A stretch of 12,572 nt of DNA from contig JAKDIK010000046.1 in NCBI GenBank assembly GCA_030450535.1, positions 1-12,572 of the forward strand, written 5' to 3'. Each line of letters starts with the position of its first letter. Position 1 is the stretch's first letter. This document shows positions 1 through 5,686 of the stretch, one piece after another. This DNA is from Propionibacteriaceae bacterium (GTDB lineage Bacteria; Actinomycetota; Actinomycetes; Propionibacteriales; Propionibacteriaceae). The notes below the pieces were generated by a model. It had not been told where the DNA came from and did no database searches. It worked only from the letters and a program-made list of their open reading frames with translations. A program made the position numbers and the translations under genes.

Positions 1-161
1 GCACGTGGGTGCGAGGCGCACCGGTGGCCGCGACCGCGTCGGCCAGAGCGTCGGCCAGCACCTCCCCGGCGCCGACGCCCACCGCATCCGAGGCGTCGGC
101 GTCAGGGGAGCCGACGCCCGCAGAGCCGAGCCCGTCCGCGTCCGCCCCGGCCGAGGGCTGA
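1..161 (+). CDS. C-terminal tail of an unidentified protein (5' end outside window)
   Basis: An open frame enters from the left edge (codons begin at position 3) and stops at TGA 159-161. The 52 visible residues are a low-complexity tail of Ala, Pro, Ser, Thr and Glu with no folded domain. All codons have strong G/C third-position bias, so this looks like real coding sequence. Such tails are common at the C-terminus of secreted or cell-wall-facing actinobacterial proteins, including penicillin-binding proteins, but nothing here identifies the family. A promoter-like TAGGAT starts 12 nt after the stop, consistent with the gene ending here. Confidence 0.5.
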   Translation, partial: TWVRGAPVAATASARASASTSPAPTPTASEASASGEPTPAEPSPSASAPAEG

Positions 162-172
162 GCGCACCCGGC

Positions 173-178
173 TAGGAT
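173..178 (+). promoter_or_regulatory. -10 box (TAGGAT) for the small gene at 186
   Basis: TAGGAT matches the actinobacterial TANNNT -10 pattern. A transcript beginning 7 nt after it would start at about 185-186, on the ATG itself, and there is no Shine-Dalgarno sequence. No convincing -35 was found. I infer a leaderless mRNA. Confidence 0.45.
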
Positions 179-185
179 CGGACCC

Positions 186-407
186 ATGGCCGAGACCCGC
201 AAGCACCAGCAGGTGGCGCGCGACGAACTCGATCGCGCCATTCACGCCGCCCTCGGCGACGACATCCGCCCCTTCACTCCCGGCGAGGATCCCTTCTCGG
301 CGGGCGAGGACGCCGCCGGCGACGAGGAGCTGCGCCCCGGGTACCTGCCGCCCACCAGCGCGCTCGGCTCGTTCGCGTTCACCCGGGAGACCCCGCCGCC
401 GTCCTGA
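186..407 (+). CDS. Small acidic hypothetical protein (73 aa)
   Basis: I do not recognise this family. The 73-residue product has a polar N-terminus with a short potential helix (about residues 5-25, rich in Arg, Gln, Asp and Ala). An acidic middle segment with many Glu/Asp-Gly-Glu runs follows (about 32-50), then a Pro-rich C-terminus ending in PPPS. There is no signal peptide, membrane segment or cysteine. Third codon positions are almost all G or C, which supports real translation. The ATG has no ribosome binding site but lies 7 nt behind a TAGGAT box, suggesting leaderless expression. It is 24 nt downstream of the preceding stop and about 130 nt before the antiporter, which has its own promoter-like box. 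Function unknown. Confidence 0.7.
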   Translation: MAETRKHQQVARDELDRAIHAALGDDIRPFTPGEDPFSAGEDAAGDEELRPGYLPPTSALGSFAFTRETPPPS

Positions 408-491
408 CCCAGCCCTGAGGGCCTGACGCCGCCGCCACGTTACGACTCCGTTGCGGTGGCTGGGACGCCGGCCCGGCGCGGCGCATCCTGC

Positions 492-497
492 TAGACT
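492..497 (+). promoter_or_regulatory. Putative -10 box (TAGACT) for the antiporter gene
   Basis: TAGACT fits TANNNT and would give a transcript start near 504, leaving a leader of about 32 nt that includes the AGGGAG ribosome binding site at 524-529. No clear -35 hexamer is seen 16-18 nt upstream. Weak evidence on its own. Confidence 0.35.
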
Positions 498-535
498 TCC
501 TCCCACACACCCCGTGTCCTGTGAGGGAGAACACC

Positions 536-1939
536 ATGGTCGTCGAGTGGTGGAGCATCATCCCGTTCGCGCTGCTCCTGGCCGCGATCGCCATCCTGCC
601 GCTGGTGCCCGCCACCGAGCACGTCTGGGAGAGGAACACCACCAAGCTCGCCGTCGCGCTCGCGCTCGGACTGCCGATCGCCGTGTGGTTCCTCCTCGCC
701 GGGCACGGCACGGAGATCGCCCACGCCCTGGTGGAGTACTTCCAGTTCATCATGTTGCTGTTCGCGCTGTTCGTCGTGTCCGGCGGCATTTTCCTCACCG
801 GCGACATTCGCGCCACCCCGCGCAACAACACCACCTTCCTCGCCCTCGGGGCTGTCCTCGCCTCGCTCGTGGGCACGACCGGGGCCGCCATGCTGCTCAT
901 CCGGCCGCTGCTCAACACCAACCGGGAGCGCACGCACCGCGTCCACACGGTCATCTTCACGATCCTCATCGTCGCCAACTGCGGCGGCCTGCTGACCCCG
1001 CTCGGAGACCCACCGCTGTTCCTGGGCTTCCTGCGCGGCGTCCCGTTCACCTGGACGCTCACCCTCTTTCCTCAGTGGCTGTTCGTGAACGGAATGCTGC
1101 TCCTGACCTACTTCGCCCTCGACCGCCGCGAGTACGCCCGGGAGCCGGTTGAGGCCATCGCGTGGGACGCCAGCGCGCGGCGTCCGCTCGGCATCGTCGG
1201 CCGGCTCAACTTCCTCTTCTTCGCGATGATCATCCTCGCCGTGGCGTTCATCCCGTCTGTCGACCTGCACGCCATCGAGGCGGGGCACGCGGGGCTGGTC
1301 GCGTGGGTTCCGTGGCGCGAGTTGGTGTTCGCCACCGCCGCCGCATGCTCGTTCTTCCTGGGCAGCAAGCAGGTGCGTTTCGGCCTCAACCAGTTCACCT
1401 GGGGGCCCATCGGCGAGGTCGCGGCCCTGTTCGTGGGCATCTTCGTCACGATGGTGCCCGCCTTGGCCTACCTCGCCCAGATCGCGCCCAGCCTGCCGCT
1501 CACCGAGGTGACGTTCTTCCTGTTCTCCGGCGGGCTGTCGGCCGTGCTCGACAACGCCCCCACGTACGCGACGTTCTTCGAGATGGCCGCCCAGCTCCCC
1601 GGCGAACCGCGGGTCGCAGGCGTCGGTGAGCACTACCTGATCGCCATCTCGCTCGGCTCGGTCTTCTGCGGCGCCATCACCTACATCGGCAACGGTCCCA
1701 ACTTCATGACGAAGTCGGTGGCGGACGCTGCGGGCGTCCGGATGCCCTCCTTCGGCGGCTACGTCCGCTGGACGTTCGTGTTCCTGGTGCCCACCCTCGC
1801 GGCGATGGTGTGCCTGTTCATCGCCGACGGACCGGTCTGGACAGCGATCGGCGGCCTGCTGACCGCGTTCCTCGTCGGGCGTGCCCTCGTCATGGCGCGC
1901 CAGACGCATCCGGCCGAGGTCGCGACGCCTCAGGCCTGA
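536..1939 (+). CDS. Sodium:proton antiporter / ion transporter superfamily permease (CitMHS_2-like)
   Basis: This is a multi-span inner-membrane permease of 467 residues, related to the NhaD/CitMHS-type ion transporter superfamily and usually annotated in actinobacteria as a sodium:proton antiporter. Family-like signatures are GTTGAAM (113-119), GGLLTPLGDPP (150-160), LDNAPTY (338-344) and YIGNGPNFM (383-391). These come in two halves, as expected for re-entrant substrate-binding hairpins in an inverted-repeat fold. The start is placed at ATG 536, not the in-frame GTG 521, because AGGGAG (524-529) lies 6 nt before the ATG and would be inside the gene otherwise. The gene stands alone in its direction and ends in a 10-bp convergent overlap with the DUF4349 gene. 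The transported ion (Na+/H+ or a carboxylate) cannot be decided from sequence; a role in pH or sodium homeostasis is inferred. Confidence 0.85.
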   Translation: MVVEWWSIIPFALLLAAIAILPLVPATEHVWERNTTKLAVALALGLPIAVWFLLAGHGTEIAHALVEYFQFIMLLFALFVVSGGIFLTGDIRATPRNNTTFLALGAVLASLVGTTGAAMLLIRPLLNTNRERTHRVHTVIFTILIVANCGGLLTPLGDPPLFLGFLRGVPFTWTLTLFPQWLFVNGMLLLTYFALDRREYAREPVEAIAWDASARRPLGIVGRLNFLFFAMIILAVAFIPSVDLHAIEAGHAGLVAWVPWRELVFATAAACSFFLGSKQVRFGLNQFTWGPIGEVAALFVGIFVTMVPALAYLAQIAPSLPLTEVTFFLFSGGLSAVLDNAPTYATFFEMAAQLPGEPRVAGVGEHYLIAISLGSVFCGAITYIGNGPNFMTKSVADAAGVRMPSFGGYVRWTFVFLVPTLAAMVCLFIADGPVWTAIGGLLTAFLVGRALVMARQTHPAEVATPQA

Positions 1940-1950
1940 GGTTCGGCGTC
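1924..1950. terminator. Palindromic convergent gene end, possible bidirectional terminator
   Basis: The arms GACGCC (1924-1929) and GGCGTC (1945-1950) pair around a loop that itself holds the perfect 14-bp palindrome CCTCAGGCCTGAGG (1928-1941). Both stop codons of the convergent genes lie in this palindrome. Two alternative hairpins are possible. No U-tract follows on either strand, as is common in high-GC actinobacteria. There is no other intergenic DNA in which these genes could terminate. Confidence 0.4.
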
Positions 1951-2856
1951 CGGACTCGGTGCCTGCGGGTCGGACGCCTGCGCGGACCGGGCCCGCCGCC
2001 GTCGGACCCACCAGAGGATCGGGGCGGCGATCGCCGCGCCGACCACCGCGAACGGCAACAGCGCCCCCAGCAGCACCAACACCGCGCGGACCGACGCGCC
2101 GAGGGCGTCCCACCCGCTCAGGAGTCCCGCGACGAAGGGGTTGGCCGAGGCGGTCGCCGGCGCCATGAGTGCCACCTCGATCGTGGCCCGCTCGACGATC
2201 GACGCGTAGTACTGCCGCTGCGCGCGCAGCGATTCGAGGTCGGACTGGCGGCTGGCAAGCTCCTTCTCGACGGTGGCGATCTCGGCGATGCTGCCCGTGC
2301 GCTCCATGAGGGCGCTGATGCGCTCGATCGATGCCTCCAGGCTGCGGATGCGCGCGTCGTTGTCGACCACGGCGTCGGTGACGTCCATGGCCTGGATCGA
2401 TCGGGAGAGCAGTGTCCCGACGCCGGCGAGGTCGGTCAGGGCCGCGTCCAGCTGATCGCTCGGCACCGAGACGGTCATGTTCGCCTGGCCGGGTCGCGCG
2501 CCGTCCTCGCGGGCGCTCAGGTGTTCATAGGTCAGCCAGCCGTCGTGCGCCGCGGCGATCTCACGGACGCGCTGCGACGCGGCCTCGGCGTCCGACGTCG
2601 CGACGCTGACGGACGCCGTGCGCGCCACCTGGCGTTCAGCCGAACTGCCCGCGGCACCGCTGGCGACATCGCCCGCGGCACCACCGGCCGCCTCCTGGGG
2701 CGCGTCGGGGGCGGCGTAGGAGCCGGGGGCGCTCGGCGAGGAACACCCGGCGAGGGCAGCCAACAGGCAGAACAGGGCGGTCACCACGGCGCACCACGTA
2801 CGGGCGCGAGCGGGGCCACGGCGGACGGAACGGGGCGAGAGTGCGTGCGTGCTCAT
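1930..2856 (-). CDS. DUF4349 domain-containing lipoprotein
   Basis: A 308-residue membrane-attached protein. The N-terminus has a basic stretch (RRGPARAR), a hydrophobic segment (about 21-36) and a lipobox LAGC with the modifiable Cys at 38, so it is probably exported and lipidated. After a Ala/Pro/Gly linker comes a DUF4349 region (about residues 78-280). It includes a long helical coiled-coil (SLEASIERISALMERTGSIA onward, then SDLESLRAQRQYY) and a C-terminal transmembrane helix (LVLLGALLPFAVVGAAIAAP) followed by a basic RRRRAR tail on the cytoplasmic side. DUF4349 has no established function. The ATG has no nearby ribosome binding site, but CATAGT ends 3 nt before it, so a leaderless start is possible. 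It lies 68 nt downstream of the DUF3152 gene in the same direction. Confidence 0.85.
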   Translation of the reverse strand: MSTHALSPRSVRRGPARARTWCAVVTALFCLLAALAGCSSPSAPGSYAAPDAPQEAAGGAAGDVASGAAGSSAERQVARTASVSVATSDAEAASQRVREIAAAHDGWLTYEHLSAREDGARPGQANMTVSVPSDQLDAALTDLAGVGTLLSRSIQAMDVTDAVVDNDARIRSLEASIERISALMERTGSIAEIATVEKELASRQSDLESLRAQRQYYASIVERATIEVALMAPATASANPFVAGLLSGWDALGASVRAVLVLLGALLPFAVVGAAIAAPILWWVRRRRARSAQASDPQAPSPDAEPQA

Positions 2857-2924
2857 ACCACTATGGACGCACTCCGGGCCGGCGGCGTGGCAGGGACTTC
2901 GGTCACGGATCCGTCACGCGTGGA

Positions 2925-3719
2925 TCAGGGCAGGTGCGGCCACGCGTTGGGCAGGCAACCGCCCAGCTCGCGCTCCTGCTGCGCCATGACCGGGGCGGGC
3001 TGGCCGTTCACCGTGCAGAAGGCAATCCGCTGGCCCAGGAGCAGGCCGACCTGGTGGTTGATCAGGTAGGCGCGGTATTCATCGAGGTTGTTGAAGCTGG
3101 GCACCATGTAGTGCCAGCGGTCGCTGTTGAGGACGATGGTCTTGCCCACCGTGCAGCTCCACAGTCCCTCGGTGGCGGCGTCGGGGCCGCAGAGATCGTC
3201 GGTGGTGGCCGGCGAGGCGATGGTCACGGTGAACGCGGGCGACGGCTCCTGCTCGGGGGGACCCGCGGGCACGAGCCGGAAGTTGTTGCGTCCGAATCCC
3301 GCCCAGCCGCGCGGGTCGTCGAGCGCGGCCTGGAGGACGCGAGCAGCGGCGTCCGGGTCGATGTTCGTGCCGTCCTCGACCCGCACGGTGTAGGCGTTCG
3401 TGGCTTCGGCCGGCGTCGTGGGGTCGAGGGTGAGGCTGACGTCGCGGTACGTGCCGGTGGCGGCGGTGTCGGAGCGATGGACGCCCGTCCGCGCCGCGTC
3501 GGGGATTTCGACGGGCGTGTAGGTCGGCGTCGGCTCGGGGGCGAGCGCTGCCGGGACGGCGCCGCCCGGGGCGCGCAGCGCCTGCAGGCCGAAGCCCGCG
3601 GCCACCAGGACCGCCGTGATCGCTGCGAGGCCCAGGACGCGCTCGCGCACACCGATGGCGTGCTGCTCCGCGCCTGGGGCGGCCAAGGGCTCGGAATCCG
3701 GCTCGGGGGGCTCCGTCAT
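2925..3719 (-). CDS. DUF3152 protein with a degenerate zinc-protease motif
   Basis: A 264-residue protein with a cytoplasmic N-terminus, one membrane helix (about 28-46), a Pro/Thr-rich linker (PEPTPTYTPV) and an extracytoplasmic DUF3152 domain (about 90-264). The family ending is clear: APVMAQQ (242-248), then GGCLPNAWP (253-261), with cysteines at 177, 189, 235 and 255 that may form disulfides. From memory of the family, DUF3152 members carry a zincin-like NHEVGH..GHGH..C motif. Here the equivalent is NHQVGLLLGQRIAFC (221-235): the first His and the Cys remain, but Glu becomes Gln223, the second His becomes Leu226, and the later His pair becomes Gln230 and Ile232. Metal-dependent hydrolysis is therefore unlikely; a binding or structural role is inferred. 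The ATG sits 6 nt behind TATCCT with no Shine-Dalgarno, so the mRNA is probably leaderless. Confidence 0.85.
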   Translation of the reverse strand: MTEPPEPDSEPLAAPGAEQHAIGVRERVLGLAAITAVLVAAGFGLQALRAPGGAVPAALAPEPTPTYTPVEIPDAARTGVHRSDTAATGTYRDVSLTLDPTTPAEATNAYTVRVEDGTNIDPDAAARVLQAALDDPRGWAGFGRNNFRLVPAGPPEQEPSPAFTVTIASPATTDDLCGPDAATEGLWSCTVGKTIVLNSDRWHYMVPSFNNLDEYRAYLINHQVGLLLGQRIAFCTVNGQPAPVMAQQERELGGCLPNAWPHLP

Positions 3720-3725
3720 GGCGTC

Positions 3726-3731
3726 AGGATA
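3726..3731 (-). promoter_or_regulatory. -10 box (TATCCT) of the DUF3152 gene, leaderless
   Basis: Read on the minus strand, TATCCT is followed by six bases and then the ATG at 3719. A -10 hexamer at -12 to -7 would place +1 exactly on the A of the start codon. No -35 match was found; that area is occupied by the rplI terminator hairpin. Confidence 0.5.
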
Positions 3732-3737
3732 GGCGAA

Positions 3738-3768
3738 CGCCGGCCGGATCCCGGGGATCCGACCGGCG
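3738..3768 (-). terminator. Intrinsic-type terminator hairpin after rplI
   Basis: Positions 3738-3751 pair with 3755-3768 to form a 14-bp stem closed by a three-base loop (3752-3754). The only imperfect pair, 3744/3762, is C-A on the plus strand but G-U on the minus-strand RNA, so the fold favours the rpsF operon transcript. It begins 42 nt after the rplI stop. No U-tract follows. Confidence 0.7.
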
Positions 3769-3810
3769 TGGATGCTCGCCCGGCACGTCAGCGCCGGAGG
3801 CGGTGTGGCC

Positions 3811-4257
3811 TCAGGCCGCGATGACCTTCACCGGCAGGTGCGCGGTGACGGCCTCGGTCAGCTTGACGCCCACCTTGTGCTCGCCGACCGTCTTGATCGG
3901 CTTGGCGATCTGGACGGCGCGCTTGTCGACGGAGGGGCCGCCGGCCTTCTTGATCGCGGCGGCGACGTCCGCGGCCGTGATGGCGCCGAACAGCCGGCCC
4001 TCGGTGGCGGCGCGTGCCGGCAGTTCCACGCTCAGCTCCTCGAGCTGGGCGCGGATCTGGGCGGCATGCTCGTTGTCGCGCACCGTGCGGGCGTCGCGGG
4101 CACGGGAGATGCCCTCGATCTGCTTCTCGGCGCCACGCGTCCAGCGAATGGCGTAGCCGCGGGGCATCAGGTAGTTGCGCCCGTAGCCGTCCTTCACCTC
4201 AACGATGTCACCGGCGATACCGAGGTGGTCGACGGCGGCAGTCAGAATGAGCTTCAT
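3811..4257 (-). CDS. rplI: 50S ribosomal protein L9
   Basis: The 148-residue length is standard for bL9. The N-terminal RNA-binding domain shows the family signature (GDIVEVKDGYGRNYLMPRG, about 16-34), followed by the long connecting helix (about 40-75, rich in Arg, Glu and Gln) and the C-terminal domain (GRLFGAITAADVAAAIKK, then HLPVKV). L9 binds 23S rRNA at the base of the L1 stalk and helps maintain reading frame. It is the last gene of the rpsF-ssb-rpsR-rplI operon, 18 nt after rpsR, and is followed by a strong hairpin. An AAGGA stands about 11 nt before the ATG. No dnaB follows, unlike in some bacteria with this gene order. Confidence 0.97.
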   Translation of the reverse strand: MKLILTAAVDHLGIAGDIVEVKDGYGRNYLMPRGYAIRWTRGAEKQIEGISRARDARTVRDNEHAAQIRAQLEELSVELPARAATEGRLFGAITAADVAAAIKKAGGPSVDKRAVQIAKPIKTVGEHKVGVKLTEAVTAHLPVKVIAA

Positions 4258-4275
4258 GTCGATTCCGTCCTTTCC

Positions 4276-4512
4276 TCAGCGAGCGGTGGACGCGTAGGGC
4301 AGCAGGGCCACCTCACGCGCGTTCTTGATGGCGATGGCGACCTTGCGCTGCTCCTGCACGGAGAGGCCGGTGACGCGTCGGGCGCGGATCTTCCCGCGCT
4401 CGGAGATGAACTTCCGCAGGGTCGCGGTGTCCTTGTAGTCGACGTGGCCGATCTTGATCGACTTGGCCGGGGCAATCTTCTTCTTGTTCACAGGCTTGCG
4501 CTGTGGGGCCAT
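4276..4512 (-). CDS. rpsR: 30S ribosomal protein S18 (cysteine-free form)
   Basis: A 78-residue bS18. The conserved core is present: VDYKDTATLRKFISERGKI, then RARRVTGLSVQEQR and KNAREVALLPY near the C-terminus. S18 pairs with S6 on the platform of the small subunit. The protein contains no cysteine, so it is the zinc-independent (C-) form; the CxxC and third-Cys positions known from zinc-binding S18 proteins are occupied by other residues. The ribosome binding site AAGGAG lies 7 nt before the ATG. It sits between ssb (56 nt upstream) and rplI (18 nt downstream) on one transcript. Confidence 0.97.
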   Translation of the reverse strand: MAPQRKPVNKKKIAPAKSIKIGHVDYKDTATLRKFISERGKIRARRVTGLSVQEQRKVAIAIKNAREVALLPYASTAR

Positions 4513-4568
4513 TGTGGTGCTCCTTCATGAGCCCGGCCGAGAGCCGGAATGACGTGGGTGTGGATGGA

Positions 4569-5096
4569 TCAGAACGGGGGCTCGTCGCTCTGCGCGCTCG
4601 CCCAGGGATCGTTCTGAGGCTGCTGCGGCGGACGGGAGCCCCCGCCGCCGGAGCTGCCCTGGCCCTGGTTGGACGACCAGTTGTCGCCGCCCCCGGAGCC
4701 ACCGGCGTTGTAGCCGCCACCGCCGCCGCCACCGCTGGTGCGGTTGACCTTCGCGATCGCGTAACGCAGGGAAGGGCCGATCTCGTCGACGTCAATCTCG
4801 AACACCGTGCGGCGTTCGCCCTCCCGGGTCTCGTACGAGCGGCTCTTCAGCCGGCCCTGCACGATGACCCGCATGCCCTTCTGCAGCGACTCGGCCACGT
4901 TCTCCGCGGCCTGGCGCCACACAGCGCAGTTGAGGAACATGGCGTCCCCGTCCTTCCATTCGCCGGTCGCCCGGTCGAAGGTTCGGGGGGTGGACGCCAC
5001 CGTGAAGTTGGCGACCGGGGCCCCGGACGGGGTGAAGCGCAGCTCGGGATCGGCGGTCAGGTTGCCGACGAGCGTGATGGTGGTTTCGCCTGCCAT
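4569..5096 (-). CDS. ssb: Single-stranded DNA-binding protein
   Basis: A 175-residue SSB that binds single-stranded DNA at replication forks and in repair. The N-terminal OB fold (about 1-115) starts MAGETTITLVGNLTADPELRF and contains the typical NCAVWRQAAENVAESLQKG and VIVQGRLKSRSYETREGERR segments. A disordered Gly/Ser/Asn/Gln-rich linker follows (about 120-165). The acidic tip ends SDEPPF, the conserved docking peptide for SSB partner proteins. The linker includes a run of about eight glycines. The start is supported by GGAG about 7 nt before the ATG and by alignment of the N-terminus with actinobacterial SSBs. It is the second gene of the operon, 99 nt after rpsF. Confidence 0.97.
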   Translation of the reverse strand: MAGETTITLVGNLTADPELRFTPSGAPVANFTVASTPRTFDRATGEWKDGDAMFLNCAVWRQAAENVAESLQKGMRVIVQGRLKSRSYETREGERRTVFEIDVDEIGPSLRYAIAKVNRTSGGGGGGGYNAGGSGGGDNWSSNQGQGSSGGGGSRPPQQPQNDPWASAQSDEPPF

Positions 5097-5195
5097 GTCA
5101 GTCTCCGAAATCGGTCGTGTTGAGTGAGTTCTGGGTCAGTCTCGCAGGCCCGTCCGACAGTGCGGAAGGAACCCGAGGCCGACCTGTGGAGAACG

Positions 5196-5489
5196 TCAGT
5201 GGTGCAGGTCGGGACGAAGGACCTTCGTCCGCATGATCTGCTCGTTCAGGGTGTACTGGCGATCGAGTTCGGAGACGGCCGCCGGCTCGGCGGTCACGTT
5301 GATGACCGCGTAAATGCCTTCGGACTTCTTCTGGATGTCGTACGCCAGGCGGCGACGGCCCCAGTGCTCGATGTTGTCGACGGTGCCACCGGCGGCCTTC
5401 AGGCCGTCGAGGGGCTTCTCCACGACGCCCGCGACCTGACGGTCATCGACGTCGGGGTGCACGATCACCATGATTTCGTAGGAACGCAT
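5196..5489 (-). CDS. rpsF: 30S ribosomal protein S6
   Basis: A 97-residue bS6, the first gene of the operon. It begins MRSYEIMVIVHPDVDDRQV, the family's standard N-terminus, and includes HWGRRRLAYDIQKKSEGIYAV (first 20 residues typical of the S6 core) and a C-terminal NEQIMRTKVLR. S6 binds 16S rRNA together with S18, encoded downstream. The frame stays open upstream to 5561, but the ATG at 5489 matches the family's start and follows a strong GAGGAGGT (about 5502-5509), so the longer version is rejected. The spacing of about 12 nt is slightly long. Expression is likely from the promoter at 5589-5618 with a leader of about 92 nt that can fold. Confidence 0.97.
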   Translation of the reverse strand: MRSYEIMVIVHPDVDDRQVAGVVEKPLDGLKAAGGTVDNIEHWGRRRLAYDIQKKSEGIYAVINVTAEPAAVSELDRQYTLNEQIMRTKVLRPDLHH

Positions 5490-5524
5490 ACGTGTATCCC
5501 CACCTCCTCTGGTCTCAGCGGCCA

Positions 5525-5566
5525 CGGGAACTTCCCGGGGCAGGAGGGCATATGCGGCCAATGCCC
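5525..5566 (-). promoter_or_regulatory. Tandem hairpins in the rpsF leader (candidate S6:S18 autoregulatory RNA)
   Basis: On the minus-strand transcript, GGGCAT (5566-5561) pairs with ATGCCC (5551-5546) around a loop reading TGGCCGCAT. Just downstream, CGGG and CCCG (5537-5525) form a second hairpin with loop AAGTT. Both lie between the inferred transcript start (about 5582) and the ribosome binding site. S6:S18 complexes are known to bind a leader motif containing an exposed CCG in rpsF mRNAs of many bacteria; the first loop exposes a CCG. The match to that motif is inferred, not aligned. Confidence 0.4.
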
Positions 5567-5588
5567 GCGAGGGGGCACGCCAAGGGCG

Positions 5589-5618
5589 AGCCTACCGCAT
5601 GGGAGCCCCCCGCTCCGA
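5589..5618 (-). promoter_or_regulatory. Candidate promoter of the rpsF-ssb-rpsR-rplI operon
   Basis: Read on the minus strand, TTCGGA (5618-5613), an 18-nt spacer and TAGGCT (5594-5589) form a plausible SigA-type promoter. The transcript would start near 5582. The -10 is the better half; the -35 keeps only TT, G and the final A of the consensus. Confidence 0.45.
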
Positions 5619-5639
5619 ATCATGAACGGCCGGGGTGTA

Positions 5640-5680
5640 ACCGAATCGGAACCTTCGGTGGCGCACCTCTTCACTAGGGT
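5640..5680 (+). promoter_or_regulatory. Promoter region of the M20/abgT unit: -10 TAGGGT with upstream inverted repeat
   Basis: TAGGGT at 5675-5680 fits TANNNT and would start transcription at 5687, exactly the GTG start codon, giving a leaderless mRNA. Upstream, ACCGAA (5640-5645) and TTCGGT (5654-5659) are perfect inverted arms spaced by 8 nt. They cover about -47 to -28 relative to that start, where a regulator could block the -35 region. CCGAATC also occurs in direct orientation at 5614-5620 and 5641-5647. The operator role is inferred. Confidence 0.4.
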
Positions 5681-5686
5681 CGCAGG

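Noticed and set aside
521..535. GTG 521 as the antiporter start
   Set aside because: The AGGGAG ribosome binding site for ATG 536 would lie inside the gene, and GTG 521 has no site of its own.
491..2113. A 540-codon open frame on the minus strand across the antiporter gene
   Set aside because: It is the antisense shadow of a clear transporter. Its product is rich in Arg, Glu, Gly and His without domains, as expected when a high-GC gene is read backwards.
2902..2922. Palindromes ACGGATCCGT and CACGCGTG between the DUF3152 and DUF4349 genes, as operator or terminator
   Set aside because: They are short, compete with each other for pairing and have no supporting promoter or U-tract; not strong enough to call.
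1810..3824. Long plus-strand frames across the DUF4349 and DUF3152 genes (1810-3069 and 2841-3824)
   Set aside because: Both lie opposite genes with recognisable domains, a lipobox and membrane helices; the translations are low-complexity Arg/Gly/Val.
5490..5561. A 24-codon upstream extension of rpsF
   Set aside because: The added residues do not belong to S6, the extension would swallow the ribosome binding site and leader hairpins, and ATG 5489 is the family start.
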